From: CAIKZZ01 sp037443765
GTDB lineage: Bacteria > Pseudomonadota > Gammaproteobacteria > Steroidobacterales > Steroidobacteraceae
Length of the DNA: 5,486 nucleotides
Direction: 5' to 3'
NCBI GenBank assembly: GCA_037443765.1
Contig: JBBINS010000183.1
Location: 1 to 5,486, forward strand
Positions 1 through 5,130 of this stretch are shown here, in pieces. Made by a program: the position numbers and the translations under genes. The first letter of the stretch is position 1, and every line of letters begins with the position of its first letter. The notes beneath the pieces were generated by a model that saw only the letters and a list, made by a program, of their open reading frames with translations, did no database searches and was not told where the DNA came from.

Positions 1-2393
1 GACTTCGGCGCCGCCGGCGCAGCGCCCGCGGCGGCGGTCTTGGCGGCGGGCTTGCGCCTGCCGAAGCGGCTGGTGCCGCGCAGCGGCGCCGCGGCGATCA
101 GCGCCTGGCACTCCTCGAGCGTCAGGCTCGCGGGCTCGCGGTCCTTCGGGATGCGCGCGTTGCGCTTGCCGTCGGTCAGGTACGGGCCGAAGCGGCCGTG
201 CAGCACCTGGATGTTGTCGACGCCGTAGTCGCGGATCAGCCGCGCGGCGTCGGCCTGCTTCTTCTCCTCGATCAGCTCGAGCGCGCGCGGGAACTCGACC
301 GTGTACGGGTCGTCGGTCTTGATCGACACGTACTTCGCGCCGTACTTCACGTACGGGCCGAAGCGGCCGATGCCGACCGACACCGCCTCGCCGGTCGGCA
401 GCTCGCCGAGCGTGCGCGGCAGCGTGAAGAGCTTGAGCGCCGCCTCGAGCTGGATCGAGTCCATCTTCTGGCCCGGGCGCAGCCCCGCGAACCGCGGCTT
501 CTCGACGTCGTCCTTGGTGCCGAGCTGCACGAACGGCCCGTACTGGCCGATGCGCACGCTGACCGGCCGGCCGCTGACCGGGTCGGTGCCGAGCTGGCGC
601 GCCTGCGCGACCTCCTCGCGGCTGACGGTCTTCTCGATGTCCTTGACCCGGTCGATGAACGGGCGCCAGAACGCCTTCATGACCGGGATCCACTCTTTGT
701 CGCCGCGCGAGATGTCGTCGAGGTCGTCCTCGAGCCGCGCGGTGAACTCGTAGTCGACGTACTGCGGGAAGAAGCGCACGAGGAAGCTCGAGACGATCTT
801 GCCGGTGTCGGTCGGCACGAAGTTGCGCCGCTCGTCCTCGACGTACTTGCGCGCGCGCAGCGTCTCGATGATCGCCGCGTAGGTCGACGGCCGGCCGATG
901 CCACGCTCCTCGAGCGCCTTGACGAGGCCGGCCTCGGTGTAGCGCGGCGGCGGCTCGGTGAAGTGCTGCTCGGGGCTCAGCGTCACGAGCTTCGCGACGT
1001 CGCCGGTCGCGAGCGGCGGCAGCCGGCCGCCGTCCTCGGCGTCGTCGTCGTCGTTGCGGTCGACCTCGTAGGCGGCGAGGTAGCCGGGCTTGACGAGGGT
1101 CGAGCCGCTCGCGCGCGCGACGCCGGCGGGCGCCGCGCCGGGGGCCGCGCCGCCGGGGTGCAGCGTCACGGTCACCTGCTCGAAGAGCGCGTTGGTCATC
1201 TGCGAGGCGATCGTCCGCTTCCAGATCAGGTCGTAGAGGCGCCACATGTCGTCGTCGATGTGGCCCTTGAGCTTCTCGGGCGTGTTCGCGGCGAGCGTCG
1301 GCCGGATGGCCTCGTGCGCCTCCTGCGCGTTCTTCTGCTTGTTGGCGTAGCTGCGCGGCGCCTCCGGCAGCGCCTCGGGGCCGTACAGCGTGAGGATGGT
1401 CTCGCGGATCTGCCCGATCGCCTCGGCCGACAGCGACGTCGAGTCGGTGCGCATGTAGGTGATCAGGCCGACCGGGCCCTCGCCGAAGTCGACGCCCTCG
1501 TAGAGCTTCTGCGCGAGCTGCATCGTGCGCCGCGCGCTGAAGCCGAGCCGGTTGGCGGCCGCCTGCTGCACGGTCGAGGTCCGGAACGGCGCCTGCGGGC
1601 TCCGCGAGCGCGGCTTCGACTCGACGTTCGCGACCCGCAGGCGCCCGGCACAGGCCGCCGTGAGGCGACGCTCGGCGTCGCGCGCCGCGGCCTCGTTGGT
1701 GATGCTGAAGCGGCTCCTGGCGACGTCGGCCTCGACCTTCTTGCCGTCGACCTCGACGATGCGGGCGCGGAACGGCTGGCCGCCCTTCTCGGCCTCGACC
1801 TCGAGCGTCCAGTACTCCTGGCGCTGGAACGCGACGATCTCGGCCTCGCGGTCGCAGATCAGCCGGAGCGCGACGCTCTGCACGCGGCCGGCCGACAGGC
1901 CCGGCATGATCTTCTTCCACAGGAGCGGCGACAGGTTGAAGCCGACGAGGTAGTCGAGCGCACGGCGCGCCTGCTGTGCGTTCACGAGCGGCTTGGACAG
2001 CTGCTCCGGCGAGGCGACGGCCTTCTGGATCTCGTTCTTCGTGATCTCGAAGAACTTCGCCCGGTGCACGTCCTTGTCCTTGAGCACGCCGCGCTGCTTG
2101 AGGATCTCGTAGAGGTGCCACGAGATCGCCTCGCCCTCGCGGTCCGGGTCGGTCGCGAGATAGAGCGCGCTCGCCTTGCGCATCGCCCGCTCGATCGCGT
2201 CGACGTGCTTGGTATTGCGCTCGATCAGCTCGTAGCGCATCTCGAAGTCGTTCTCGGCGTCGACGGCGCCGTCCTTGGGCACCAGGTCGCGCACGTGGCC
2301 ATAGGACGCCAGCACCTCGAAGTCCTTGCCCAGGTACTTCTTGATGGTCTTGGCCTTGGCCGGCGACTCGACGATGACGAGATTAGTGCTCAT
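1..2393 (-). CDS. topA: DNA topoisomerase I (type IA), 3' end outside the window
   Basis: TopA relaxes negatively supercoiled DNA by cutting one strand and holding it through a tyrosine. The frame is open from the ATG at 2393 to the window edge, giving 797 visible residues against about 865 in E. coli, so only a short tail is missing. The N-terminus reads LVIVESPAKAKTI, the Toprim start with E9. The Toprim acidic motif TDPDREGE gives D82, D84 and E86. The catalytic tyrosine is Y313 in GLITYMRTDS, close to E. coli Y319. The C-terminus has three GxxGPY/F repeats ending near residues 621, 681 and 738 (family Topo_C_Rpt) and no tetracysteine zinc ribbons; only three cysteines are visible. The last two repeats share a 19-nt identical DNA stretch (180-198 and 351-369). 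An Ala/Lys/Arg/Pro-rich tail follows. It is the last gene of the leftward block, 75 nt after smg. The start choice rests on the conserved N-terminus and on a GGAG just upstream. Confidence 0.97.
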   Translation of the reverse strand, partial: MSTNLVIVESPAKAKTIKKYLGKDFEVLASYGHVRDLVPKDGAVDAENDFEMRYELIERNTKHVDAIERAMRKASALYLATDPDREGEAISWHLYEILKQRGVLKDKDVHRAKFFEITKNEIQKAVASPEQLSKPLVNAQQARRALDYLVGFNLSPLLWKKIMPGLSAGRVQSVALRLICDREAEIVAFQRQEYWTLEVEAEKGGQPFRARIVEVDGKKVEADVARSRFSITNEAAARDAERRLTAACAGRLRVANVESKPRSRSPQAPFRTSTVQQAAANRLGFSARRTMQLAQKLYEGVDFGEGPVGLITYMRTDSTSLSAEAIGQIRETILTLYGPEALPEAPRSYANKQKNAQEAHEAIRPTLAANTPEKLKGHIDDDMWRLYDLIWKRTIASQMTNALFEQVTVTLHPGGAAPGAAPAGVARASGSTLVKPGYLAAYEVDRNDDDDAEDGGRLPPLATGDVAKLVTLSPEQHFTEPPPRYTEAGLVKALEERGIGRPSTYAAIIETLRARKYVEDERRNFVPTDTGKIVSSFLVRFFPQYVDYEFTARLEDDLDDISRGDKEWIPVMKAFWRPFIDRVKDIEKTVSREEVAQARQLGTDPVSGRPVSVRIGQYGPFVQLGTKDDVEKPRFAGLRPGQKMDSIQLEAALKLFTLPRTLGELPTGEAVSVGIGRFGPYVKYGAKYVSIKTDDPYTVEFPRALELIEEKKQADAARLIRDYGVDNIQVLHGRFGPYLTDGKRNARIPKDREPASLTLEECQALIAAAPLRGTSRFGRRKPAAKTAAAGAAPAAPK

Positions 2394-2399
2394 GGCTCC
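2394..2399 (-). promoter_or_regulatory. topA Shine-Dalgarno, directly after a terminator U-tract
   Basis: On the minus strand GGAGCC precedes the topA ATG, so the GGAG core lies only 2 nt from the start codon, which is closer than usual. The seven T residues of the upstream terminator end at the base before it. There is therefore no room for a promoter between terminator and gene. Confidence 0.55.
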
Positions 2400-2439
2400 A
2401 AAAAAACGGAACCGCGGACCCGGAGGCCGCGGCTCGTTT
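2400..2439 (-). terminator. Rho-independent terminator between smg and topA
   Basis: On the minus strand two CCGCGG arms (2427-2432 and 2412-2417) flank a 9-nt loop. The stem extends outward by G-U, A-U and G-C pairs, and further by C-G and A-U pairs if one C is bulged. Seven T residues follow at 2406-2400. Stem plus U-run is the classical intrinsic terminator form. It would end transcripts coming from smg, but topA begins 6 nt later, so it may act as an attenuator for topA rather than an operon end. Confidence 0.7.
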
Positions 2440-2446
2440 CGACCCT

Positions 2447-2462
2447 GGCCGCCGACGCGGCC
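2447..2462 (-). other. GC-rich hairpin in the topA leader
   Basis: GGCCGC and GCGGCC form a perfect 6-bp stem around a 4-nt loop (GTCG on the minus strand). It starts 6 nt after the smg stop codon and lies upstream of the terminator hairpin. No U-tract follows, so it is not a terminator by itself. Any role is inferred; hairpins are common by chance at this GC content. Confidence 0.4.
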
Positions 2463-2468
2463 CCGCGG

Positions 2469-2951
2469 CTAGTGCAGGGCGTCCGACTGCCCCTCGAATA
2501 CCAGATCTTCCATGCGCTGGTAGGCCTGCTCCTGGCCGGGCTGGCTGAACAGCACCATCAGCACCACCCACTTGACCTGCTCGATGTCGATTTCCTCGGC
2601 CTCGAGCGCCAGCAGCCGGTCGATCACCAGCTCGCGCTGCTGGTTCGACAGGATGCCGATGTTCTCGAGCTGCAGGATATAGCCCCGCACCTCGGGCGCG
2701 AGCCGCGCCTGCTCGTAGCCGCTGAACACCCGGAACGAGCGCGACTGCGCGTCGCCGACCTGCGGCGCGTCGCCCGACAGCCCCTCGAGCCACTCGAGCG
2801 CGCGCTCGATGCCGCTCTCGGCGAAGCCGGCGTGCTCGAGCTCCTCGCGCAGCACGTCCCGGCTCGGCTGCGGGACGACGTCTGACTCGAGGTAGTTCTC
2901 GAACAGATAGATCAGGATGTCGAGCACGTTGTCGTTCATCGGGTCTTTCAT
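2469..2951 (-). CDS. smg: Smg family protein (DUF494)
   Basis: A 160-residue protein that matches Smg along its length; E. coli Smg is 157 residues. Family landmarks are the N-terminal DILIYLFENYL, then AGF...IERALEWLEGL, GYILQLENIGIL, QQRELVIDRLLALE, and near the end QVKWVVLMVLFSQPG followed by AYQRMEDLVFE, ending in LH as in E. coli. The molecular function is not established. It is cytoplasmic by appearance, with no signal peptide or membrane segment. The start at 2951 is preferred because AGAGG lies 8 nt upstream, and its ATG overlaps the stop of the dprA remnant (ATGA). A second in-frame ATG at 2939 would give the commoner family N-terminus but lacks a ribosome site. It sits between dprA and topA as in many Gammaproteobacteria. 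Confidence 0.95.
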   Translation of the reverse strand: MKDPMNDNVLDILIYLFENYLESDVVPQPSRDVLREELEHAGFAESGIERALEWLEGLSGDAPQVGDAQSRSFRVFSGYEQARLAPEVRGYILQLENIGILSNQQRELVIDRLLALEAEEIDIEQVKWVVLMVLFSQPGQEQAYQRMEDLVFEGQSDALH

Positions 2952-2959
2952 GTCGGGCG

Positions 2960-2964
2960 CCTCT
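2960..2964 (-). promoter_or_regulatory. Ribosome binding site of smg, inside the dprA remnant
   Basis: AGAGG on the minus strand ends 8 nt before the ATG at 2951, normal spacing. It supports the 2951 start over the ATG at 2939, which has no purine-rich stretch at a useful distance. It lies within the last codons of the dprA remnant, so translation of smg could have been coupled to dprA. Confidence 0.6.
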
Positions 2965-2981
2965 GGGACGCGGCCGGGGCG

Positions 2982-2999
2982 CGGCGGCAGAAGCCGCCG
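2982..2999 (-). other. Strong hairpin upstream of the smg ribosome site
   Basis: CGGCGGC and GCCGCCG form a perfect 7-bp stem closing a 4-nt loop (TTCT on the minus strand). It lies in the codons for the end of the dprA winged helix, 17 nt before the smg Shine-Dalgarno. It could affect ribosome access to smg, but the role is inferred and GC-rich codons alone may explain it. Confidence 0.35.
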
Positions 3000-3241
3000 G
3001 CGCCGGGCGCCCGCCGCTCCTCTTTCCTGAGGCACGGGAGCAGTGAGAACGCGGTCTGGGCGGTGAGGCCCGTTTGGGTGACCAACGTGTCGACGTCCGC
3101 CGGTTCGAAGCCGAGCGCATCTAACAGTATTTCGGCGGGCTTGTCCAACGCCGGCGCGGGCTCGGCGGCCGGCGATTCAACGTATTTGGGCGGGGAATCG
3201 TCGCGCGGCTGCGGAAAACGCCGGACGCGGCGCCTGGCGCG

Positions 3242-3264
3242 GCGGCCCCGGGGCGCGGGGCCGC
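3242..3264 (-). terminator. Hairpin after the LysM gene, terminator-like without U-tract
   Basis: GCGGCCCCG and CGGGGCCGC form a perfect 9-bp, all G-C/C-G stem around a 5-nt loop. It begins 11 nt after the LysM gene stop on the minus strand. No T-run follows, so it is not a standard intrinsic terminator. It may stabilise the 3' end of the LysM mRNA or act as a weak terminator before the dprA remnant and smg. Confidence 0.4.
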
Positions 3265-3275
3265 GGAGTCCCGGC

Positions 3276-4415
3276 TCAGGGATTCTTGACCGGGTCGCCG
3301 ACGTGGATCTCGCTGGTCGCGGTCATCACGAGCCCGTAGCTCAGGTGCTCGTAGGTCTTGAAGACCATGAAGTTGCCGGCGAGCTCGCTCGGCAGCTGCA
3401 CGGTCCTGACGAACGGCTCGCTGAATTGGTTCGCGTTCGTGAGCCCGTCGCGGCCGCGGTCCTTGACCCGGTCGCCGACCTCCCAGATCCCGAGCACGTT
3501 GCCGGGCTCGAGGCCGTCGGCCTTGCCGCGGTTGACCACCACCACCTGGTACTGGCCGATCACGTTGACGCCGCCGATCACTGAGATGATCTTGCCGTTG
3601 ACGGGCCGGGACGGCGCGTGCGGGATGAAATCGACCGGCACGTCGAGGTTGTCGCGCACCAGGCGGTCGCCCGGCAGCGTCTCGCGCGTCGACTCGGTCA
3701 GCACGAGCTTCGCGAGGCGGTCCCGGTCCTTGCCGGAGGCGGGCGTGCTCGGCTCGAGGCGCGCGCGGCCCGTGTAGATGCCCTGGTAGCCGAGCGCCCG
3801 GTGCGAGTCGGGGTCGGTGAGCTTGTCGCCGATGTGGATGACGTTGAAGCGCACACCCGGTTCGCCGTCGGCGACGCCGCGCACGTACAGCGTGTCGTCC
3901 ATGCCGGCCGCCACCTTGTCTTCGCCGACCGCGACGACGTAGGGGAGCTTGTCCGCCTCCTCCTTCGGCAGCACGCTCGGCTTGGACATGAAGGCGGCGA
4001 CGATGTCGTACGGGATCGCGGTGATCGACTGGCTGAGCGGCAGTTCGCGCACCTGCGGCGAGAGGTGCACCTCGTTGCCGCGCTCGACGGTGCCGCGCTC
4101 GACGCGGACCTGCGGCCGGCCGTCGGCGTCGTAGACCAGCCGGAGCGTGTCGCCCGGATAGATCCGGTGCGGGTTCTTGATATCCGGGTTCAGGTACCAG
4201 ATCTCCGGCCAGTACCAGGGCTGGCTGAGGAACTTCGAGGCGACGCCCCAGAGCGTGTCGCCGCGCTGCACGGTGTAGCTCGACGGCGCATCGGCCGCGA
4301 GCGGCACGGAGGCGCTGCGTCCCGGGGCGGGCGTCGGGGCATCGGCTGCCAGGGCCGGTTGGCCGAGCAGCGCACCGAGAGCCAGTAAGCCTGCGAAATG
4401 GCGAAGGTTTTTCAT
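3276..4415 (-). CDS. tsaP: Exported LysM peptidoglycan-binding protein, TsaP-like
   Basis: A 379-residue protein. Residues 1-23 are a signal peptide (MKNLRH, a Leu/Ala/Gly core, cleavage in ALA-AD). After a Pro/Ala-rich linker, residues 47-95 form one LysM domain (YTVQRGDTLWGVASKFL ... PHRIYPGDTLRLVY), which binds peptidoglycan glycan chains in the periplasm. Residues 271-373, starting VNGKIISVIGG and including GKADGLEPGNVLGIWEVGD, look like the beta-rich FlgT-C-like domain found in TsaP. In Pseudomonas aeruginosa the gene in this position, divergent from def-fmt and next to dprA, is PA0020/tsaP, whose product anchors the type IV pilus secretin PilQ to the cell wall. The symbol rests on synteny and domain order, and pilus function here is inferred. 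A general LysM protein is the alternative. No Shine-Dalgarno is visible before the ATG; the signal peptide supports this start. It leads the leftward block. Confidence 0.88.
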   Translation of the reverse strand: MKNLRHFAGLLALGALLGQPALAADAPTPAPGRSASVPLAADAPSSYTVQRGDTLWGVASKFLSQPWYWPEIWYLNPDIKNPHRIYPGDTLRLVYDADGRPQVRVERGTVERGNEVHLSPQVRELPLSQSITAIPYDIVAAFMSKPSVLPKEEADKLPYVVAVGEDKVAAGMDDTLYVRGVADGEPGVRFNVIHIGDKLTDPDSHRALGYQGIYTGRARLEPSTPASGKDRDRLAKLVLTESTRETLPGDRLVRDNLDVPVDFIPHAPSRPVNGKIISVIGGVNVIGQYQVVVVNRGKADGLEPGNVLGIWEVGDRVKDRGRDGLTNANQFSEPFVRTVQLPSELAGNFMVFKTYEHLSYGLVMTATSEIHVGDPVKNP

Positions 4416-4461
4416 GGAGTTACGTGCCCGCGTCCGGACCCTGAGGGAGGGCCATCCAGTT

Positions 4462-4491
4462 GTGACCCGATGCGGCCCGCCGCCCTATAAT
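4462..4491 (+). promoter_or_regulatory. Sigma70-type promoter of def-fmt
   Basis: The -10 box is a perfect TATAAT at 4486-4491. With an 18-nt spacer, GTGACC at 4462-4467 matches TTGACA at four of six positions. Transcription would start near 4498, giving a leader of about 90 nt before def. The -10 is exact in a strongly GC-rich context, which makes chance unlikely; the -35 is the weaker part. Confidence 0.7.
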
Positions 4492-4522
4492 CGCTCCAGG
4501 TCGATTGCAGGCAGGCGACATT

Positions 4523-4544
4523 AAGTCCAATGCCAATCAGACTT
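4523..4544. repeat. Short dyad in the def leader
   Basis: AAGTC (4523-4527) and GACTT (4540-4544) are inverted repeats with 12 nt between them; the spacer region contains a CCAAT/GCCAAT near-direct repeat. It lies about 25 nt downstream of the predicted def transcription start. It could be an operator or a weak hairpin, but arms of 5 bp are short and chance is possible. Confidence 0.3.
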
Positions 4545-4590
4545 TAGCAGCATTATTGCGCCGGTTGCACGAAATCCCCCACCCATAAAC

Positions 4591-5127
4591 ATGACGCGCC
4601 TCACGATTCTGGAATATCCCGACCCTCGCCTGCGGACCCGCGCCATCCCGGTCGCCGCGGTAGACGACTCGATCCGCCAGCTGGTCGACGACCTGCTCGA
4701 GACGATGTACGCGGCGAAGGGCGTCGGGCTGGCCGCGACCCAGGTCAACGTCCACCAGCGCATCCTCGTCGCGGACGTCTCCGAAGAGAAGAACGCACCG
4801 CTCATCTTCATCAACCCGCACATCCTCTCGCGCGAGGACGTCGGCACCATGCAGGAGGGCTGCCTGTCGGTGCCCGGCTTCTTCGAGGACGTCGACCGCG
4901 CCCACAAGGTCCGGGTGCGGGCCCAGGGGCGCGACGGCAAGCACTTCGAGCTCGACACCGAGGGCCTGCTCGCCGTGTGCGTGCAGCACGAGATCGATCA
5001 CCTCGAGGGCAAGCTGTTCGTCGACTACCTGTCGGAGCTCAAGCGCACGCGGATCCGCAAGAAGCTCGAGAAGGACCAGCGCCAGCGCGGCACCGACCCC
5101 GTCCGCTCGCGCGGCCCGGCGATCTGA
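4591..5127 (+). CDS. def: Peptide deformylase
   Basis: Def removes the N-formyl group from nascent proteins using a bound metal, usually Fe2+, at the ribosome exit in the cytoplasm. All three family motifs are intact in this 178-residue protein: GVGLAATQ (residues 44-51, with Q51), EGCLSVPG with metal ligand C91, and HEIDH with ligands H133 and H137 and catalytic E134. These sit one position later than in E. coli Def (Q50, C90, H132, E133, H136). The start TRLTILEYPDPRLR is the normal family N-terminus, so ATG 4591 is preferred although the upstream CCCCCACCCATAAAC offers no Shine-Dalgarno. The C-terminus has the usual basic tail (KRTRIRKKLEK). It is followed by fmt after a 3-nt gap, so the two form an operon driven by the promoter at 4462-4491. 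Confidence 0.98.
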   Translation: MTRLTILEYPDPRLRTRAIPVAAVDDSIRQLVDDLLETMYAAKGVGLAATQVNVHQRILVADVSEEKNAPLIFINPHILSREDVGTMQEGCLSVPGFFEDVDRAHKVRVRAQGRDGKHFELDTEGLLAVCVQHEIDHLEGKLFVDYLSELKRTRIRKKLEKDQRQRGTDPVRSRGPAI

Positions 5128-5130
5128 CGC

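Larger units (their letters stand above)
2948..3187 (-). pseudogene. dprA: dprA remnant: C-terminal winged-helix segment only
   Basis: DprA binds incoming single-stranded DNA and loads RecA during natural transformation; the family is usually 350-400 residues. Only about 79 residues are left here. The frame reads KYVES, a Pro/Ala linker, then ILLDALGFEPADVDTLV, TQTGLTAQTAFSLLP and a diverged wing ending GGFCRR. This matches the DprA C-terminal winged-helix domain, where LLDALG.. PVDVDTL..RTGLT is typical. The SAM and Rossmann domains, with the GSR and SGxAxGID motifs, are absent: only 88 nt separate this segment from the LysM stop. No in-frame ATG or GTG lies between that stop and the segment; the only candidate start is TTG at 3148. 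Where LELEGRVA-like sequence is expected it reads LRKEERRA. Nine of the 66 codons from the TTG end in A or T, including ATA and TTA, against four in the first 66 of topA. The position between the LysM gene and smg is exactly where dprA belongs. The frame has no internal stop, so a short expressed product cannot be excluded. Confidence 0.8.
4416..4590. promoter_or_regulatory. Divergent intergenic region between the LysM gene and def
   Basis: These 175 nt separate the two divergent blocks. They hold a good rightward sigma70-type promoter (4462-4491) and an AT-richer stretch at about 4516-4560 that stands out from the GC-rich surroundings and contains a short dyad. No convincing leftward promoter for the LysM gene was found, though one must exist here or nearby. 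No small ORF or RNA gene is evident. Confidence 0.75.

Noticed and set aside
1..60. Ala/Pro/Lys-rich end of the topA frame as a possible separate or degraded sequence
   Set aside because: Low-complexity Lys/Ala tails are usual at the end of this type of TopA; the frame is continuous with the repeats.
198..2885. A very long plus-strand reading frame of 895 codons
   Set aside because: It lies antisense to topA and smg. Its product is an Arg/Leu/Asp-rich, repetitive-looking sequence with no family motifs, the usual shadow of GC-rich coding sequence. The minus strand carries clear TopA and Smg signatures.
2469..3035. A longer Smg starting at 3035 (188 residues)
   Set aside because: The extra N-terminus is Arg/Gly/Pro-rich and is the dprA winged-helix DNA read in another frame. 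Family length and the ribosome site favour the start at 2951.
2383..3120. Minus-strand frame of 245 codons overlapping smg and the dprA remnant
   Set aside because: It is in another frame than Smg and the DprA winged helix, is Arg/Ala-rich, and has no recognisable domain.
2948..3148. A frameshift within the dprA remnant
   Set aside because: I first suspected one after TAFSLLP, but the same frame continues to GGFCRR at the expected distance, so divergence without frameshift explains it better.
3618..4388. Plus-strand frame of 256 codons opposite the LysM gene
   Set aside because: Antisense shadow of a gene with a clear signal peptide and LysM domain; composition is Arg/Ala/Val-rich without motifs.
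4528..4556. A second def promoter with CATTAT as -10
   Set aside because: The -10 matches at four of six positions and no acceptable -35 lies 16-18 nt upstream; the TATAAT at 4486 is far better.
4416..4590. A leftward promoter for the LysM gene (TGCTAAAGT or TATAGG as -10)
   Set aside because: Both candidates have weak -10 boxes and no recognisable -35 at proper spacing, so I do not annotate one.
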